32,689 nucleotides of DNA, taken from positions 1 through 32,689 of the forward strand of contig JAKPQL010000105.1 in assembly GCA_029547045.1 (NCBI GenBank), read 5' to 3'. This DNA comes from Deltaproteobacteria bacterium. GTDB taxonomy: Bacteria > Desulfobacterota > Desulfomonilia > UBA1062. Under the pieces are notes generated by a model, which saw only the letters and a list, made by a program, of their open reading frames with translations, was not told the DNA's origin and made no database searches. Every line of letters begins with the position of its first letter. Position 1 is the first letter of the stretch. Of this stretch, positions 8,932 to 16,056 are shown one piece after another. Both the position numbers and the translations under genes were made by a program.

Positions 8932-9432
8932 TCATGAAGGCGCCTGTTCGATCTTTCCCATGGCGGAAAGGATCATCATCTCGGCGTCCTTCCTGTCGAG
9001 CTTCTTGGAGATGGAGATCTCGTTGACCAGGAGGTTCTTGGCCGTGTCGTACATCTTCCGCTCGCCGAAGGACAGCTCCTTGCCGCGCTTGAGGATGTTC
9101 AGGTCGCGCAGGACTTCGGCGATCTCGAAGGCCGACCCGCTCTTGATCTTCTCCATGTATTCCCGGTACCTGCGGTTCCAGGTCTGGTTGTCCACCTGGA
9201 CCGAGCGCTGCTTCAGGATGTCCATGACCTGGTCGATGCCCTTGGTGCGGATGAGCTCCCTGATCCCGACGTTCTTCACGTTCGCCACCGGGACCATCAC
9301 GGTCATCTGCGTGTCGAGGATCTTCAGGATGATGAAGGACATCGTACTGCCCGAGATCTCCCGGTCCTCCACCGACTCGACTTCAGCCACACCGTGTGCA
9401 GGATAAACGACTATGTCACCAACTTTGAACAT
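8932..9432 (-). CDS. carD: CarD family transcriptional regulator
   Basis: 166 residues. The N-terminal Tudor-like RNA-polymerase interacting domain reads MFKVGDIVVYPAHGVAEVESVEDREISG, the typical CarD/CdnL/TRCF-RID start. A helical C-terminal half follows, with NRRYREYMEKIKSGSAFEIAEVLRDL. CdnL/CarD proteins bind the RNA polymerase beta subunit and stabilise the open promoter complex, often at rRNA and housekeeping promoters. The start is set at 9432 (AGGAAAGGG upstream); the longer frame adds 12 unsupported residues. It leads the seven-gene minus operon and has its own sigma-70 promoter. Confidence 0.92.
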   Translation of the reverse strand: MFKVGDIVVYPAHGVAEVESVEDREISGSTMSFIILKILDTQMTVMVPVANVKNVGIRELIRTKGIDQVMDILKQRSVQVDNQTWNRRYREYMEKIKSGSAFEIAEVLRDLNILKRGKELSFGERKMYDTAKNLLVNEISISKKLDRKDAEMMILSAMGKIEQAPS

Positions 9433-9458
9433 GGATAGGATCCCTTTCCTGTTGAAGA

Positions 9459-9487
9459 ACAATAGCAATTCAGCGCCGTATAGTCAA
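9459..9487 (-). promoter_or_regulatory. Sigma-70 type promoter for the carD operon
   Basis: On the minus strand a -35 TTGACT (9482-9487) and a -10 TATTGT (9459-9464) are separated by exactly 17 bases. Transcription would start near 9451, leaving a leader of about 20 bases that contains the AGGAAAGGG ribosome site before the carD ATG. Confidence 0.7.
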
Positions 9488-9669
9488 GGCTGCCCGAGAA
9501 ATGTGCAAAAGAAGACAGGTGATTATGAAACATAAACAAGGGGTCAGGAACCACCCGGCACCGGGGAACAGGTGAATGGATAACCGCGTGGAACCGTGCC
9601 GGGTCCGATTGCCGCATACCACCAAGATGCCTTGACTTTTCATGACAAGGTGTGAGAACACCCCTACCC

Positions 9670-10449
9670 ATGACATACCCGCAGATCGATCCCGTGCTCA
9701 TCCACATCGGTCCCCTCCAGCTGAGGTGGTACGGCCTCATGTACATCTTCGGCTTCATCGTGGCCTATTTCGTCATCCTGCACATCTGCAGCCGCAGGAA
9801 GCTCCCCATGACCCGGGCAGACGTGGAGGACCTCGTCACCTACTGCATCCTCGGGCTGGTGGTGGGGGCCAGGGTGGGGTACTGCCTGATATACAACCCC
9901 GGGTTCTACCTCTCCCACCCGCTGAAGATCCTCGCGGTCTGGGAGGGCGGCATGTCGTTCCACGGGGGCATGATCGGCCTGCTGCTCACCGGGGCGTACT
10001 TCGCCCGATCCCGGGCAAAGCCCTTTCTCATGCTCGGGGACCTGGGGGCGGTGGCGGCGACGCCCGGGCTCTTCTTCGGCCGCATTGGCAACTTCATCAA
10101 TGCGGAGCTCTACGGCAGGGTCACCGACGTGCCATGGGGCATGGTCTTCCCGGGGGGCGGACCCCTGCCGAGGCACCCGTCCCAGCTCTACGAGGCCTTC
10201 AGCGAGGGGCTCCTGCTCTTCTGCATCCTCTTTCTCCTCAGCCTGAGCGTCAGGACCAGGGGCGTAGTGCTCGGCACCTTTTTGAGCCTGTACGGCGCCA
10301 TCCGCTTTTTCCTCGAGTATTTCCGTGAACCTGACGCGCAACTCGGGTTTGTCCTGTTTTCCCTCACCATGGGCCAGGTCCTGTGCACGGCCATGGTGGC
10401 AGCAGGGCTCGTCATGGTGGCTTGGCGCTTAAAGTCGGGTCCGGATTAA
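9670..10449 (+). CDS. lgt: Prolipoprotein diacylglyceryl transferase
   Basis: Inner-membrane enzyme that moves diacylglycerol from phosphatidylglycerol to the lipobox cysteine, the first step in lipoprotein maturation. The family signature GRIGNFINAELYGR is intact, as are the SFHGGMIG segment with its catalytic-region His and the start IHIGPLQLRWYGLMYIFGF. Seven hydrophobic segments are visible. I chose the ATG at 9670 by family length (259 residues); neither this nor the GTG at 9652 has a good ribosome site. The window also encodes two of its likely substrates (14669 and 31741). It precedes the adenylate cyclase gene by 15 bases. Confidence 0.97.
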   Translation: MTYPQIDPVLIHIGPLQLRWYGLMYIFGFIVAYFVILHICSRRKLPMTRADVEDLVTYCILGLVVGARVGYCLIYNPGFYLSHPLKILAVWEGGMSFHGGMIGLLLTGAYFARSRAKPFLMLGDLGAVAATPGLFFGRIGNFINAELYGRVTDVPWGMVFPGGGPLPRHPSQLYEAFSEGLLLFCILFLLSLSVRTRGVVLGTFLSLYGAIRFFLEYFREPDAQLGFVLFSLTMGQVLCTAMVAAGLVMVAWRLKSGPD

Positions 10450-10464
10450 TGCGATAACGATCTC

Positions 10465-12363
10465 ATGGGGAAGACGGATTCCAGTATCGAGAACGGCCAC
10501 AGGGCGTTTACCCTGTACAACCGCTACAAGAGGGACACCATGTACAAGTGCGACCCGGTGGGTACACGGGTCGTGCTCGAATTCCTCCCGCTTCTCCTCC
10601 ATATCAACCACCCGGCCCTTCCCGGTTATCAGGAGCAGGAGGACTGCCCCTGCGGGATTAAGCTCATGGACTGGCCCGCAACGGCCATCAAGGAGGTGGG
10701 GTCCTTCTTCTCGTCCAGGATCAAGCTGGGCGACATGCGGGACTACATCCCCAGGGAACACGAGATCGAAGGCCTCTTCACCATAGGCTCGGTGGGCAGC
10801 CTCGCCCAGACCAGGGATTCGGACTACGACATCTGGGTGGTGGTGGATGCACGGAACATGGACCCTGCGAGGTTCAAGGCCCTTTCGAGAAAGCTGCGGT
10901 ACCTCAAACGCTGGATCAGCAGCAAGTTCGTGCTGGACATACACTTCTTCCTCATGGATCTCCAGGACATCAGAATGAACAATTTCGGCTCCGTGTCCCA
11001 GGAGGGATCAGGGACGGCGCTGAAGAGCATCCTCAAGGAGGAGTTCTACCGGACCATGACGCTCATCGAGGGGAGGGTCCCCCTGTGGTGGATCGTGCCC
11101 CCGGACAGGGGTGCCCAGGGGTACGAGCAGATGCGCAGCCTGCTCCAGAAGGATTCCACATCCGGGTCCCAGCGGTTCATCGACATGGGGGACCTGGAGG
11201 GGATTCCCGAGGAGGAGCTCCTCGGCGCGGCGCTGTGGCAGATGCACAAGGCCCTGGACGACCCCCTGAAGTCGGTGCTCAAGATGGCGCTGGTGGCCAG
11301 CTACTTGGAGGCATCGTCCCAGGACATGCTGCTGTGCAACATGCTGAAGAAGACGGTGCTGGACGCCGCCAGGGGCCAGATCGTCGATCCCTACTTCCAG
11401 GTGCTCCGCCGCGTGGAGGACTACTACGGCAACAAGGGCGATGAACGTGCCGTGGATCTCCTTCGGAAGTGCTTCTACCTCAAGGTGAGCCCGAACATCA
11501 GGGCCTCTGACCTGGTGAAGATCGAGCGGAACGACAAGGCATCCATCATGGTGGACATCGTGAGGGAGTGGGGCTGGTCGCTGCACACCCTGTCCCAGCT
11601 GAACCGCTTCGCGGAGTGGGGTGTGGACAGGTACCGCAGGTTCGGCGACGACATCCACTCGTTCCTGAAGCTGACCACGGTGCAGCTCATCCGCAGGGCC
11701 AAGGCGTACATGGTCAGCTCGTCCGTGGCCGACGACGTAGAGGTGGAGGTCCTGAGGCGGAGGATCGAGGCCTTCTACGTATCCAAGGACGGCAAGATAG
11801 AGTCCGAGAAGCGGGTGAAAAGGAAGGAGCCGGCCTACCGGGACCTGTACTTCGCCTTTGCGCACGACAGGTGGAGCATCTATGAGCGTACCCCGGAACC
11901 GGGCCGGTCGGAGCCCGTCATGAGCTCGGAGAGGGTGGCCAGGATTCTCGCCTGGCTCGTGTACAACAAGAGGTTCGACGCCTCCACCGCCTTCCACATG
12001 ATACCGAACGTTTCCCAGGTCTCCCTGTCGGACATCCAGTCGCTCCTGTGGAAGCTCAATGCGGTGATCCCAGACGCGGCCTCCGTGGGCCTCGACCGGT
12101 CATCCCTCATGGAGGACAAGTATGCCAAGAACCTCGTGATCATCGGGAACATGGAATCTCCGGGCACGCAGCACTCCATCAGGGAGGTGGACATCGTCTT
12201 CCTGAACACCTGGAACGAGCTCTTCTGCCTGGCGCTGAAACCCGAGCAGCTCAAGTCCTGGACGGCCAGGATGAAACGCCCCCACACCGAGGTTACCATC
12301 TGGCTGCCCAGGGAAGGAAACACGAACTTCCTCACGCAGGCCCTCCTCGCCCTCATCGGGTAG
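10465..12363 (+). CDS. Class I (CyaA-type) adenylate cyclase, compact form
   Basis: 632 residues. The segment GSVGSLAQTRDSDYDIWV (about 108-125) is the nucleotidyltransferase-fold active site of class I adenylate cyclases; Asp120 and Asp122 correspond to the metal-binding Asp pair in the enterobacterial 'SSDLDIWV'. It is followed by VLDIHFFLMD, SGTALKSILKEEFYRT and LWWIVPP, which align in order with the enterobacterial enzyme. It should convert ATP to cAMP in the cytoplasm. It is about 200 residues shorter than E. coli CyaA, and the C-terminal part, which carries glucose/PTS regulation in enterobacteria, is not recognisable. It lies 15 bases after lgt, so is probably co-transcribed. No CRP gene is in the window. 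Catalytic activity is inferred from the motif only. Confidence 0.85.
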   Translation: MGKTDSSIENGHRAFTLYNRYKRDTMYKCDPVGTRVVLEFLPLLLHINHPALPGYQEQEDCPCGIKLMDWPATAIKEVGSFFSSRIKLGDMRDYIPREHEIEGLFTIGSVGSLAQTRDSDYDIWVVVDARNMDPARFKALSRKLRYLKRWISSKFVLDIHFFLMDLQDIRMNNFGSVSQEGSGTALKSILKEEFYRTMTLIEGRVPLWWIVPPDRGAQGYEQMRSLLQKDSTSGSQRFIDMGDLEGIPEEELLGAALWQMHKALDDPLKSVLKMALVASYLEASSQDMLLCNMLKKTVLDAARGQIVDPYFQVLRRVEDYYGNKGDERAVDLLRKCFYLKVSPNIRASDLVKIERNDKASIMVDIVREWGWSLHTLSQLNRFAEWGVDRYRRFGDDIHSFLKLTTVQLIRRAKAYMVSSSVADDVEVEVLRRRIEAFYVSKDGKIESEKRVKRKEPAYRDLYFAFAHDRWSIYERTPEPGRSEPVMSSERVARILAWLVYNKRFDASTAFHMIPNVSQVSLSDIQSLLWKLNAVIPDAASVGLDRSSLMEDKYAKNLVIIGNMESPGTQHSIREVDIVFLNTWNELFCLALKPEQLKSWTARMKRPHTEVTIWLPREGNTNFLTQALLALIG

Positions 12364-12410
12364 TGCGGCGCCGCCGTACCCGGTGAAGTCCGCCATAAGC
12401 CATAAATGGA

Positions 12411-12439
12411 TTGACTTGGAATTCCTTTGCCGATAGAAA
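12411..12439 (+). promoter_or_regulatory. Sigma-70 type promoter for the nitrilase/ABC-ATPase pair
   Basis: TTGACT at 12411-12416, a 17-base spacer, and TAGAAA at 12434-12439. Transcription would begin near 12446, about 30 bases before the ATG at 12476, with GGGGAG in the leader. It separates this pair from the adenylate cyclase gene. Confidence 0.6.
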
Positions 12440-12475
12440 TTTTCTGCCGGGTCTGCCGGCATGGGGAGAACCCCG

Positions 12476-13342
12476 ATGCCTGAAAAAGCGGCCAAGCGAG
12501 GCGAGATGAACGACAAGGTGCCCATCGGCATATGCCAGATCCGTCAGGGGTATGACTTCCTTGACAACGTGGAAAGGGCCGTGGCCATGGTGGAACATGC
12601 CGCGTCCCTGGGTGCGCGGATCGTGGCCCTGCCGGAGATGTTCCTCACGCCGTACGAGCCTGCAGCGATCCTCAAGGCCGCCCGCCACAGCGCATCCGCC
12701 CTCGACAGGCTCGTTCGGGCCGCTTCCGGGGCGGGGATATGGATCGTTGCCGGGTCCATGCCGTGGCCGTCCCCCGAGGAACGCCTCTTCAACCGATCCT
12801 TCGTGATAGGCCCGGACGGCCAAGTCGTGCACCGGCACGACAAGATCCACCTCTTCGACTGCACCCCGCCCGGCGGCCCCGCGGTGCGGGAGTCGCAGAC
12901 CATTGTGCCCGGGAGCACGCTGGGAGATTTCGCCACGCCGTGGGGGACGGCATCGGTCGTCGTGTGCTACGATATCCGGTTCTCTCCCCTTGCACAGCTC
13001 CTTTCGGCCAGGGACGTGCGCTTCCTCTTCGTACCTGCGGCCTTCTCCCTGGCCACGGGCAGGGCCCACTGGGAGATGCTCGTCCGGATCCGCGCCATGG
13101 AGCTGCAGGCCTTTGTCATCGGCGTGCAGCCGGCACGCAACGATAACCTGGCCTATGTCCCCTGGGGGCATTCCCTTGTGGCATCCCCCTGGGGGGAGGT
13201 GCTCTATGACGCCGGCCCCGACGAAACGGTGGCCCTCGTGCAGGCTGACAGTGCGCAGATCGACCGTATCAGGGTCCAGTTTCCGCTCCGCGCGCACCAC
13301 CGGAACGACCTGTATGCAACGCTCTGGAAGGGTGAGACATGA
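12476..13342 (+). CDS. Carbon-nitrogen hydrolase (nitrilase superfamily, omega-amidase-like)
   Basis: Hydrolyses an amide or nitrile carbon-nitrogen bond. The Glu-Lys-Cys triad is visible: LPEMFLTPYE (Glu54), RHDKIHLFD (Lys123) and VVCYDIRFSP (Cys164). The CYDIRFP-like context and the RIRAMELQAFVIG segment resemble the omega-amidase/Nit2 branch, which acts on alpha-ketoglutaramate or related monoamides; the substrate is an inference. I prefer the ATG at 12476 because GGGGAG (12463-12468) is well placed; the ATG at 12461 has no site and that at 12506 is also possible. It overlaps the ABC ATPase start by 4 bases (ATGA), so the two are translationally coupled. About 288 residues. Confidence 0.88.
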   Translation: MPEKAAKRGEMNDKVPIGICQIRQGYDFLDNVERAVAMVEHAASLGARIVALPEMFLTPYEPAAILKAARHSASALDRLVRAASGAGIWIVAGSMPWPSPEERLFNRSFVIGPDGQVVHRHDKIHLFDCTPPGGPAVRESQTIVPGSTLGDFATPWGTASVVVCYDIRFSPLAQLLSARDVRFLFVPAAFSLATGRAHWEMLVRIRAMELQAFVIGVQPARNDNLAYVPWGHSLVASPWGEVLYDAGPDETVALVQADSAQIDRIRVQFPLRAHHRNDLYATLWKGET

Positions 13343-14088
13343 TCGAGATCCAGGGCCTGTGTAAGACCTTCAAGTCCCAGAAGGTGATCGACAATCTCGA
13401 CCTGGTGGTCCCGGAAGGCAAGATCACCATCATCATGGGCCCCACCGGCACGGGGAAGAGCGTGCTGCTCAAGCATGTCCTGGGCCTCCTCAAGCCAGAC
13501 TCGGGACGCATCCTGGTGGGCGGCCAGGACATCGTCTCCATGGACGAGGCCGGGCTTACCGAGGTGCGCAAGCAATACGGAGTGTGCTTCCAGGACTCGG
13601 CCCTGTTCGACTCCATGTCCGTGGGTGAGAACGTGGGGTTCCCCTTCACCATCCACACGAAGCTCACCAGGGACGAGATCGCTTCGGAGGTCGCTTCGCT
13701 GCTGAGGGTGGTGGGCCTCGCGGGCATCGAGGACAAGATGCCGGCACAGCTCTCGGGCGGCATGCGCAAGCGGGTGGGGCTGGCCAGGGCCCTGGCGCTG
13801 AAGCCCAAGGTGATCCTCTTCGACGAGCCCACCACCGGGCTCGACCCGGTCATGACGAGCGCCATCAACACGCTCATCAAGGAGGCCCACAACCGCTCGC
13901 AGGCCACCAGCCTGGTGATCAGCCATGACATCCACGGCGCCTTCACGCTCGCGGACAACATGGCCCTGCTCTACGACGGGCGGATCGCGTTCCACGGGAC
14001 CCCGGAGGAGTTCAGGCAGACCACGGACCCCCTGGTGAGGCAGTTCGTGGAGGGGAAGCTCGAAGGGCCCATCAACCCCATCCAGTAG
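13339..14088 (+). CDS. ABC transporter ATP-binding protein, MlaF/Ttg2A-like
   Basis: 249 residues with all ATPase motifs: Walker A GPTGTGKS (36-43), Q-loop CFQDSALFDSMSVGENVGFPF, signature LSGGMRKRVGLARALAL, Walker B VILFDEPTTGLDP, and switch His in VISHDIHGAF. The wording after the Q-loop ('ALFDSMSV.ENV.FPL') and the GGMRKRVGLARA signature are typical of MlaF, the ATPase of the MCE-type phospholipid transporter that maintains outer-membrane asymmetry. No MlaE permease, MlaD or MlaB gene is adjacent; it is instead coupled to a nitrilase-family enzyme. The permease may be encoded elsewhere. Confidence 0.88.
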   Translation: MIEIQGLCKTFKSQKVIDNLDLVVPEGKITIIMGPTGTGKSVLLKHVLGLLKPDSGRILVGGQDIVSMDEAGLTEVRKQYGVCFQDSALFDSMSVGENVGFPFTIHTKLTRDEIASEVASLLRVVGLAGIEDKMPAQLSGGMRKRVGLARALALKPKVILFDEPTTGLDPVMTSAINTLIKEAHNRSQATSLVISHDIHGAFTLADNMALLYDGRIAFHGTPEEFRQTTDPLVRQFVEGKLEGPINPIQ

Positions 14089-14124
14089 GGACGGTTCTTC
14101 CCGTGGGTGGATCTCGCAGGCCGG

Positions 14125-14583
14125 TCAGGGCATGGTGAATTCCGTGTCCGGATGCCTGATGGAGAGCACAGGGCAGGGGGATTTCTTCACCACCTTTTCC
14201 GCGGTGTGGCCGAAGAGCACGTGCTTCAGCCCCGTGCGCCCGTGGGACCCCACCACGATGAGGTCGATCTGCTCGGCGCGGGCGAACTGGATGATCTCGT
14301 AGAAGGGGATGCCGTGGAGGATGTAGGTGTCGCAGTGCATGTCCTCGGGCACGTTCAGGTTCACCATCTCCTCCAGCTTGGTGGTGGCGTTCTGCTCGAA
14401 CTCGAGATAGAGCTGGGGCAGGATGGTGGGGCTCAGGTTGTATTCCGAGAACTCGGTGAAATCCTGCAGCACATGGACGAGGTAGAGCCGGGCCCTGAAA
14501 AGCCTGTTCAGGTCCACGGCATAGCTGAATGCGTGGCGGGAGGTGGCACTGAAGTCTGTCGGTATGAGTATCTTGCCGATCAT
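14125..14583 (-). CDS. Universal stress protein, UspA family
   Basis: 152 residues. Starts MIGKILIPTDFSATSRHAFSYAVDL and ends VVGSHGRTGLKHVLFGHTAEKVVKKSPCPVLSIR. The G-x2-G-x9-G-(S/T)-like phosphate-binding loop (GSHGRTGLKHVLFGHTAEKVV) is of the ATP-binding kind, though the final Ser/Thr position reads as part of 'HTAEKV'. Such proteins dimerise in the cytoplasm and accompany stress survival; the precise role is unknown. It converges with the ABC ATPase gene (36 bases apart) and diverges from the lipoprotein gene. Confidence 0.92.
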   Translation of the reverse strand: MIGKILIPTDFSATSRHAFSYAVDLNRLFRARLYLVHVLQDFTEFSEYNLSPTILPQLYLEFEQNATTKLEEMVNLNVPEDMHCDTYILHGIPFYEIIQFARAEQIDLIVVGSHGRTGLKHVLFGHTAEKVVKKSPCPVLSIRHPDTEFTMP

Positions 14584-14591
14584 GCTCTAAG

Positions 14592-14619
14592 TAATTAATG
14601 CCGACGTCGCCCGTGTCAA
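14592..14619 (-). promoter_or_regulatory. Possible uspA promoter
   Basis: A perfect TTGACA on the minus strand (14614-14619), a 16-base spacer and a weak -10 TAATTA (14592-14597). If used, transcription would begin only a few bases before the uspA ATG, giving an almost leaderless mRNA. Confidence 0.35.
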
Positions 14620-14630
14620 TATGGCCCTTC

Positions 14631-14659
14631 TTGCCATTCTCCCCCCAACCCTGTATATG
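14631..14659 (+). promoter_or_regulatory. Possible promoter for the lipoprotein gene cluster
   Basis: TTGCCA (14631-14636), a 17-base spacer and TATATG (14654-14659). The predicted start of transcription, near 14666, is only about 3 bases before the chosen ATG, so either the message is nearly leaderless or another promoter is used. Confidence 0.35.
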
Positions 14660-14668
14660 AGGCCACAG

Positions 14669-15238
14669 ATGAAGCATGCCGTCTGGGTTCTCCTGGGTGT
14701 GGTCCTGTGCGCAGGCTGCGCGCATCTGGAGGTGCCCCGGCAGGACCTGTACCCGTTCCGTGCGGAATTTTCCGCCCACGGCACGGTGGAGGGCGGGGAC
14801 GTGAGCATGCGCGGGGCCATCATCCTCACCTCGGCGGATGCGGGGGCGATCCAGACATACGGGCCCGGCGGCATGGCCACGGTGACCCTCGAAATCACCC
14901 CGGACAGAATCACCATGCAGGACATGTGGGGGAGGCCGGCGGGAAGCTTTGACCTCCCTCTGAGCGGCCTTGCCGGCCTGGTGGCCGGAGATGTCCCGAC
15001 CCAGGCGTATCTGGCAAGGGAGCGCATGGGCACCGGGACCAGGTTGGTGTACCCCTGGGGAGAACTGTGCGTTGACGAGGCGCTCCTGCCGAGGGAGCTG
15101 CGCATCCCGGCCGAGCCGCCTCTCCATGTCCGGTTCGAGCCGGAGGCTGAGGACCTCCACGTCGAGGTGAGGCGCGGGACGGATGTCCTGTGGATCGTCT
15201 TCAGGGTGATCCGGGGGGGGAGATGGACCGATCCATGA
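14669..15238 (+). CDS. Putative outer-membrane lipoprotein (LolB-like size and layout)
   Basis: 189 residues. A short positively charged start, a hydrophobic stretch and LCAGC make a lipoprotein signal peptide with the modified cysteine at residue 17; the -3 position is Cys rather than Leu, slightly atypical. The mature part is rich in beta-strand patterns (FRAEFSAHGTVEGGDVSMRGAIILTS, then TLEITPDRITMQDMWG), reminiscent of LolA/LolB-type antiparallel folds that carry lipoproteins; this is a fold impression, not a firm assignment. GAGG 6 bases upstream selects the ATG at 14669. It leads a run of four small plus-strand genes. Confidence 0.65.
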   Translation: MKHAVWVLLGVVLCAGCAHLEVPRQDLYPFRAEFSAHGTVEGGDVSMRGAIILTSADAGAIQTYGPGGMATVTLEITPDRITMQDMWGRPAGSFDLPLSGLAGLVAGDVPTQAYLARERMGTGTRLVYPWGELCVDEALLPRELRIPAEPPLHVRFEPEAEDLHVEVRRGTDVLWIVFRVIRGGRWTDP

Positions 15239-15272
15239 ACGGCAGACTCGGAGAAGGGGGAACGCAGGACCC

Positions 15273-15605
15273 ATGATAACCATCAAGTGCCCGACGTGCG
15301 GCAAGAAGACCGTGTGGGACGACTTCCAGCCCGATGACATCAGGTGCTCCAAGTGCGGCGAACGGATGAACGTTCACAGGGAGCTGAAGAGAAACATCGA
15401 CATCCGGGAGCATGGCGAGCCAGGCAAGCGCATCTACTGCCCGAGGTGCAGGGAGGTCATCAGCCGCAGGTGGTTCATCAAGTGCCCCCACTGCAACTAC
15501 TGGTGCTTCGGCCCGTTCGCCTTCTACGACAAGCTGGGCGTGGCGCTGCTCATCGGCATAGCATACCTGATCTTCTCGGTGATCTACCTGATCTATTTCC
15601 ACTAG
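15273..15605 (+). CDS. Zinc-ribbon protein with one C-terminal membrane helix
   Basis: 110 residues. Four CxxC pairs are present: Cys6/Cys9, Cys25/Cys28, Cys56/Cys59 and Cys71/Cys74, making two zinc ribbons on a cytoplasmic N-terminal part. One hydrophobic helix (about residues 88-108, LGVALLIGIAYLIFSVIYLIYF) follows, so the protein is tail-anchored. The spacing suggests two structural zinc sites. No family name is recognised. AGGA stands 5 to 8 bases before the ATG. It lies 34 bases after the lipoprotein gene and 40 before the GGQ protein. A role as adaptor or sensor is possible but not shown. Confidence 0.7.
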   Translation: MITIKCPTCGKKTVWDDFQPDDIRCSKCGERMNVHRELKRNIDIREHGEPGKRIYCPRCREVISRRWFIKCPHCNYWCFGPFAFYDKLGVALLIGIAYLIFSVIYLIYFH

Positions 15606-15645
15606 GCCCGGTGGTCCGCGGGCGACAGGGCGCACGGGGTCATGC

Positions 15646-16023
15646 ATGGGAGAGTCGTTCATCAGTCCGGACAAGGTAAGGGCGCTCGAACAGCGGATGA
15701 GCGAACTCGGGATAGAGGAGAAGGACATCGAGGAAAGGTTCGTCCGCGCCCAGGGCCGCGGCGGCCAGAAGGTGAACAAGACCTCGTCCTGCGTGCATAT
15801 CCGGCATGTCCCCACGGGGATCGAGGTGAAGTGCCAGCAGAGCCGCGCACGCGCCGCGAACAGGTTCTTCGCCAGGCGGATCCTCACGGAGAAGCTGGAG
15901 GCCCGGCTCCTGGGTGACGGCTCCCCCAGGGCGCGGGAGGCGGAGAGGATCCGCAAGCAGAAGAAGAGGCGCTCCCGGCGGGGGCGCTCCAGGGACCAGA
16001 GGCCGGGGCCCGGCTCCCCGTGA
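15646..16023 (+). CDS. Release-factor-like GGQ domain protein (ribosome rescue type)
   Basis: 125 residues holding only the peptidyl-tRNA hydrolysis domain of class I release factors: RAQGRGGQKVNKTSSCVHIRH has the GGQ at residues 39-41, followed by TGIEVKCQQSRARAANRFFARRILTEKLEA. Codon-recognition domains are absent. The C-terminus is strongly basic (IRKQKKRRSRRGRSRDQ), as in ArfB/YaeJ and mitochondrial C12orf65/mtRF-R, where a basic tail enters the empty mRNA channel of stalled ribosomes. The domain reads closer to RF1/RF2 than to ArfB. Rescue of stalled ribosomes is inferred from this architecture. Confidence 0.82.
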   Translation: MGESFISPDKVRALEQRMSELGIEEKDIEERFVRAQGRGGQKVNKTSSCVHIRHVPTGIEVKCQQSRARAANRFFARRILTEKLEARLLGDGSPRAREAERIRKQKKRRSRRGRSRDQRPGPGSP

Positions 16024-16056
16024 GGGGCGTCACCTTGTTCGTCCAGGGGAGGGAGT

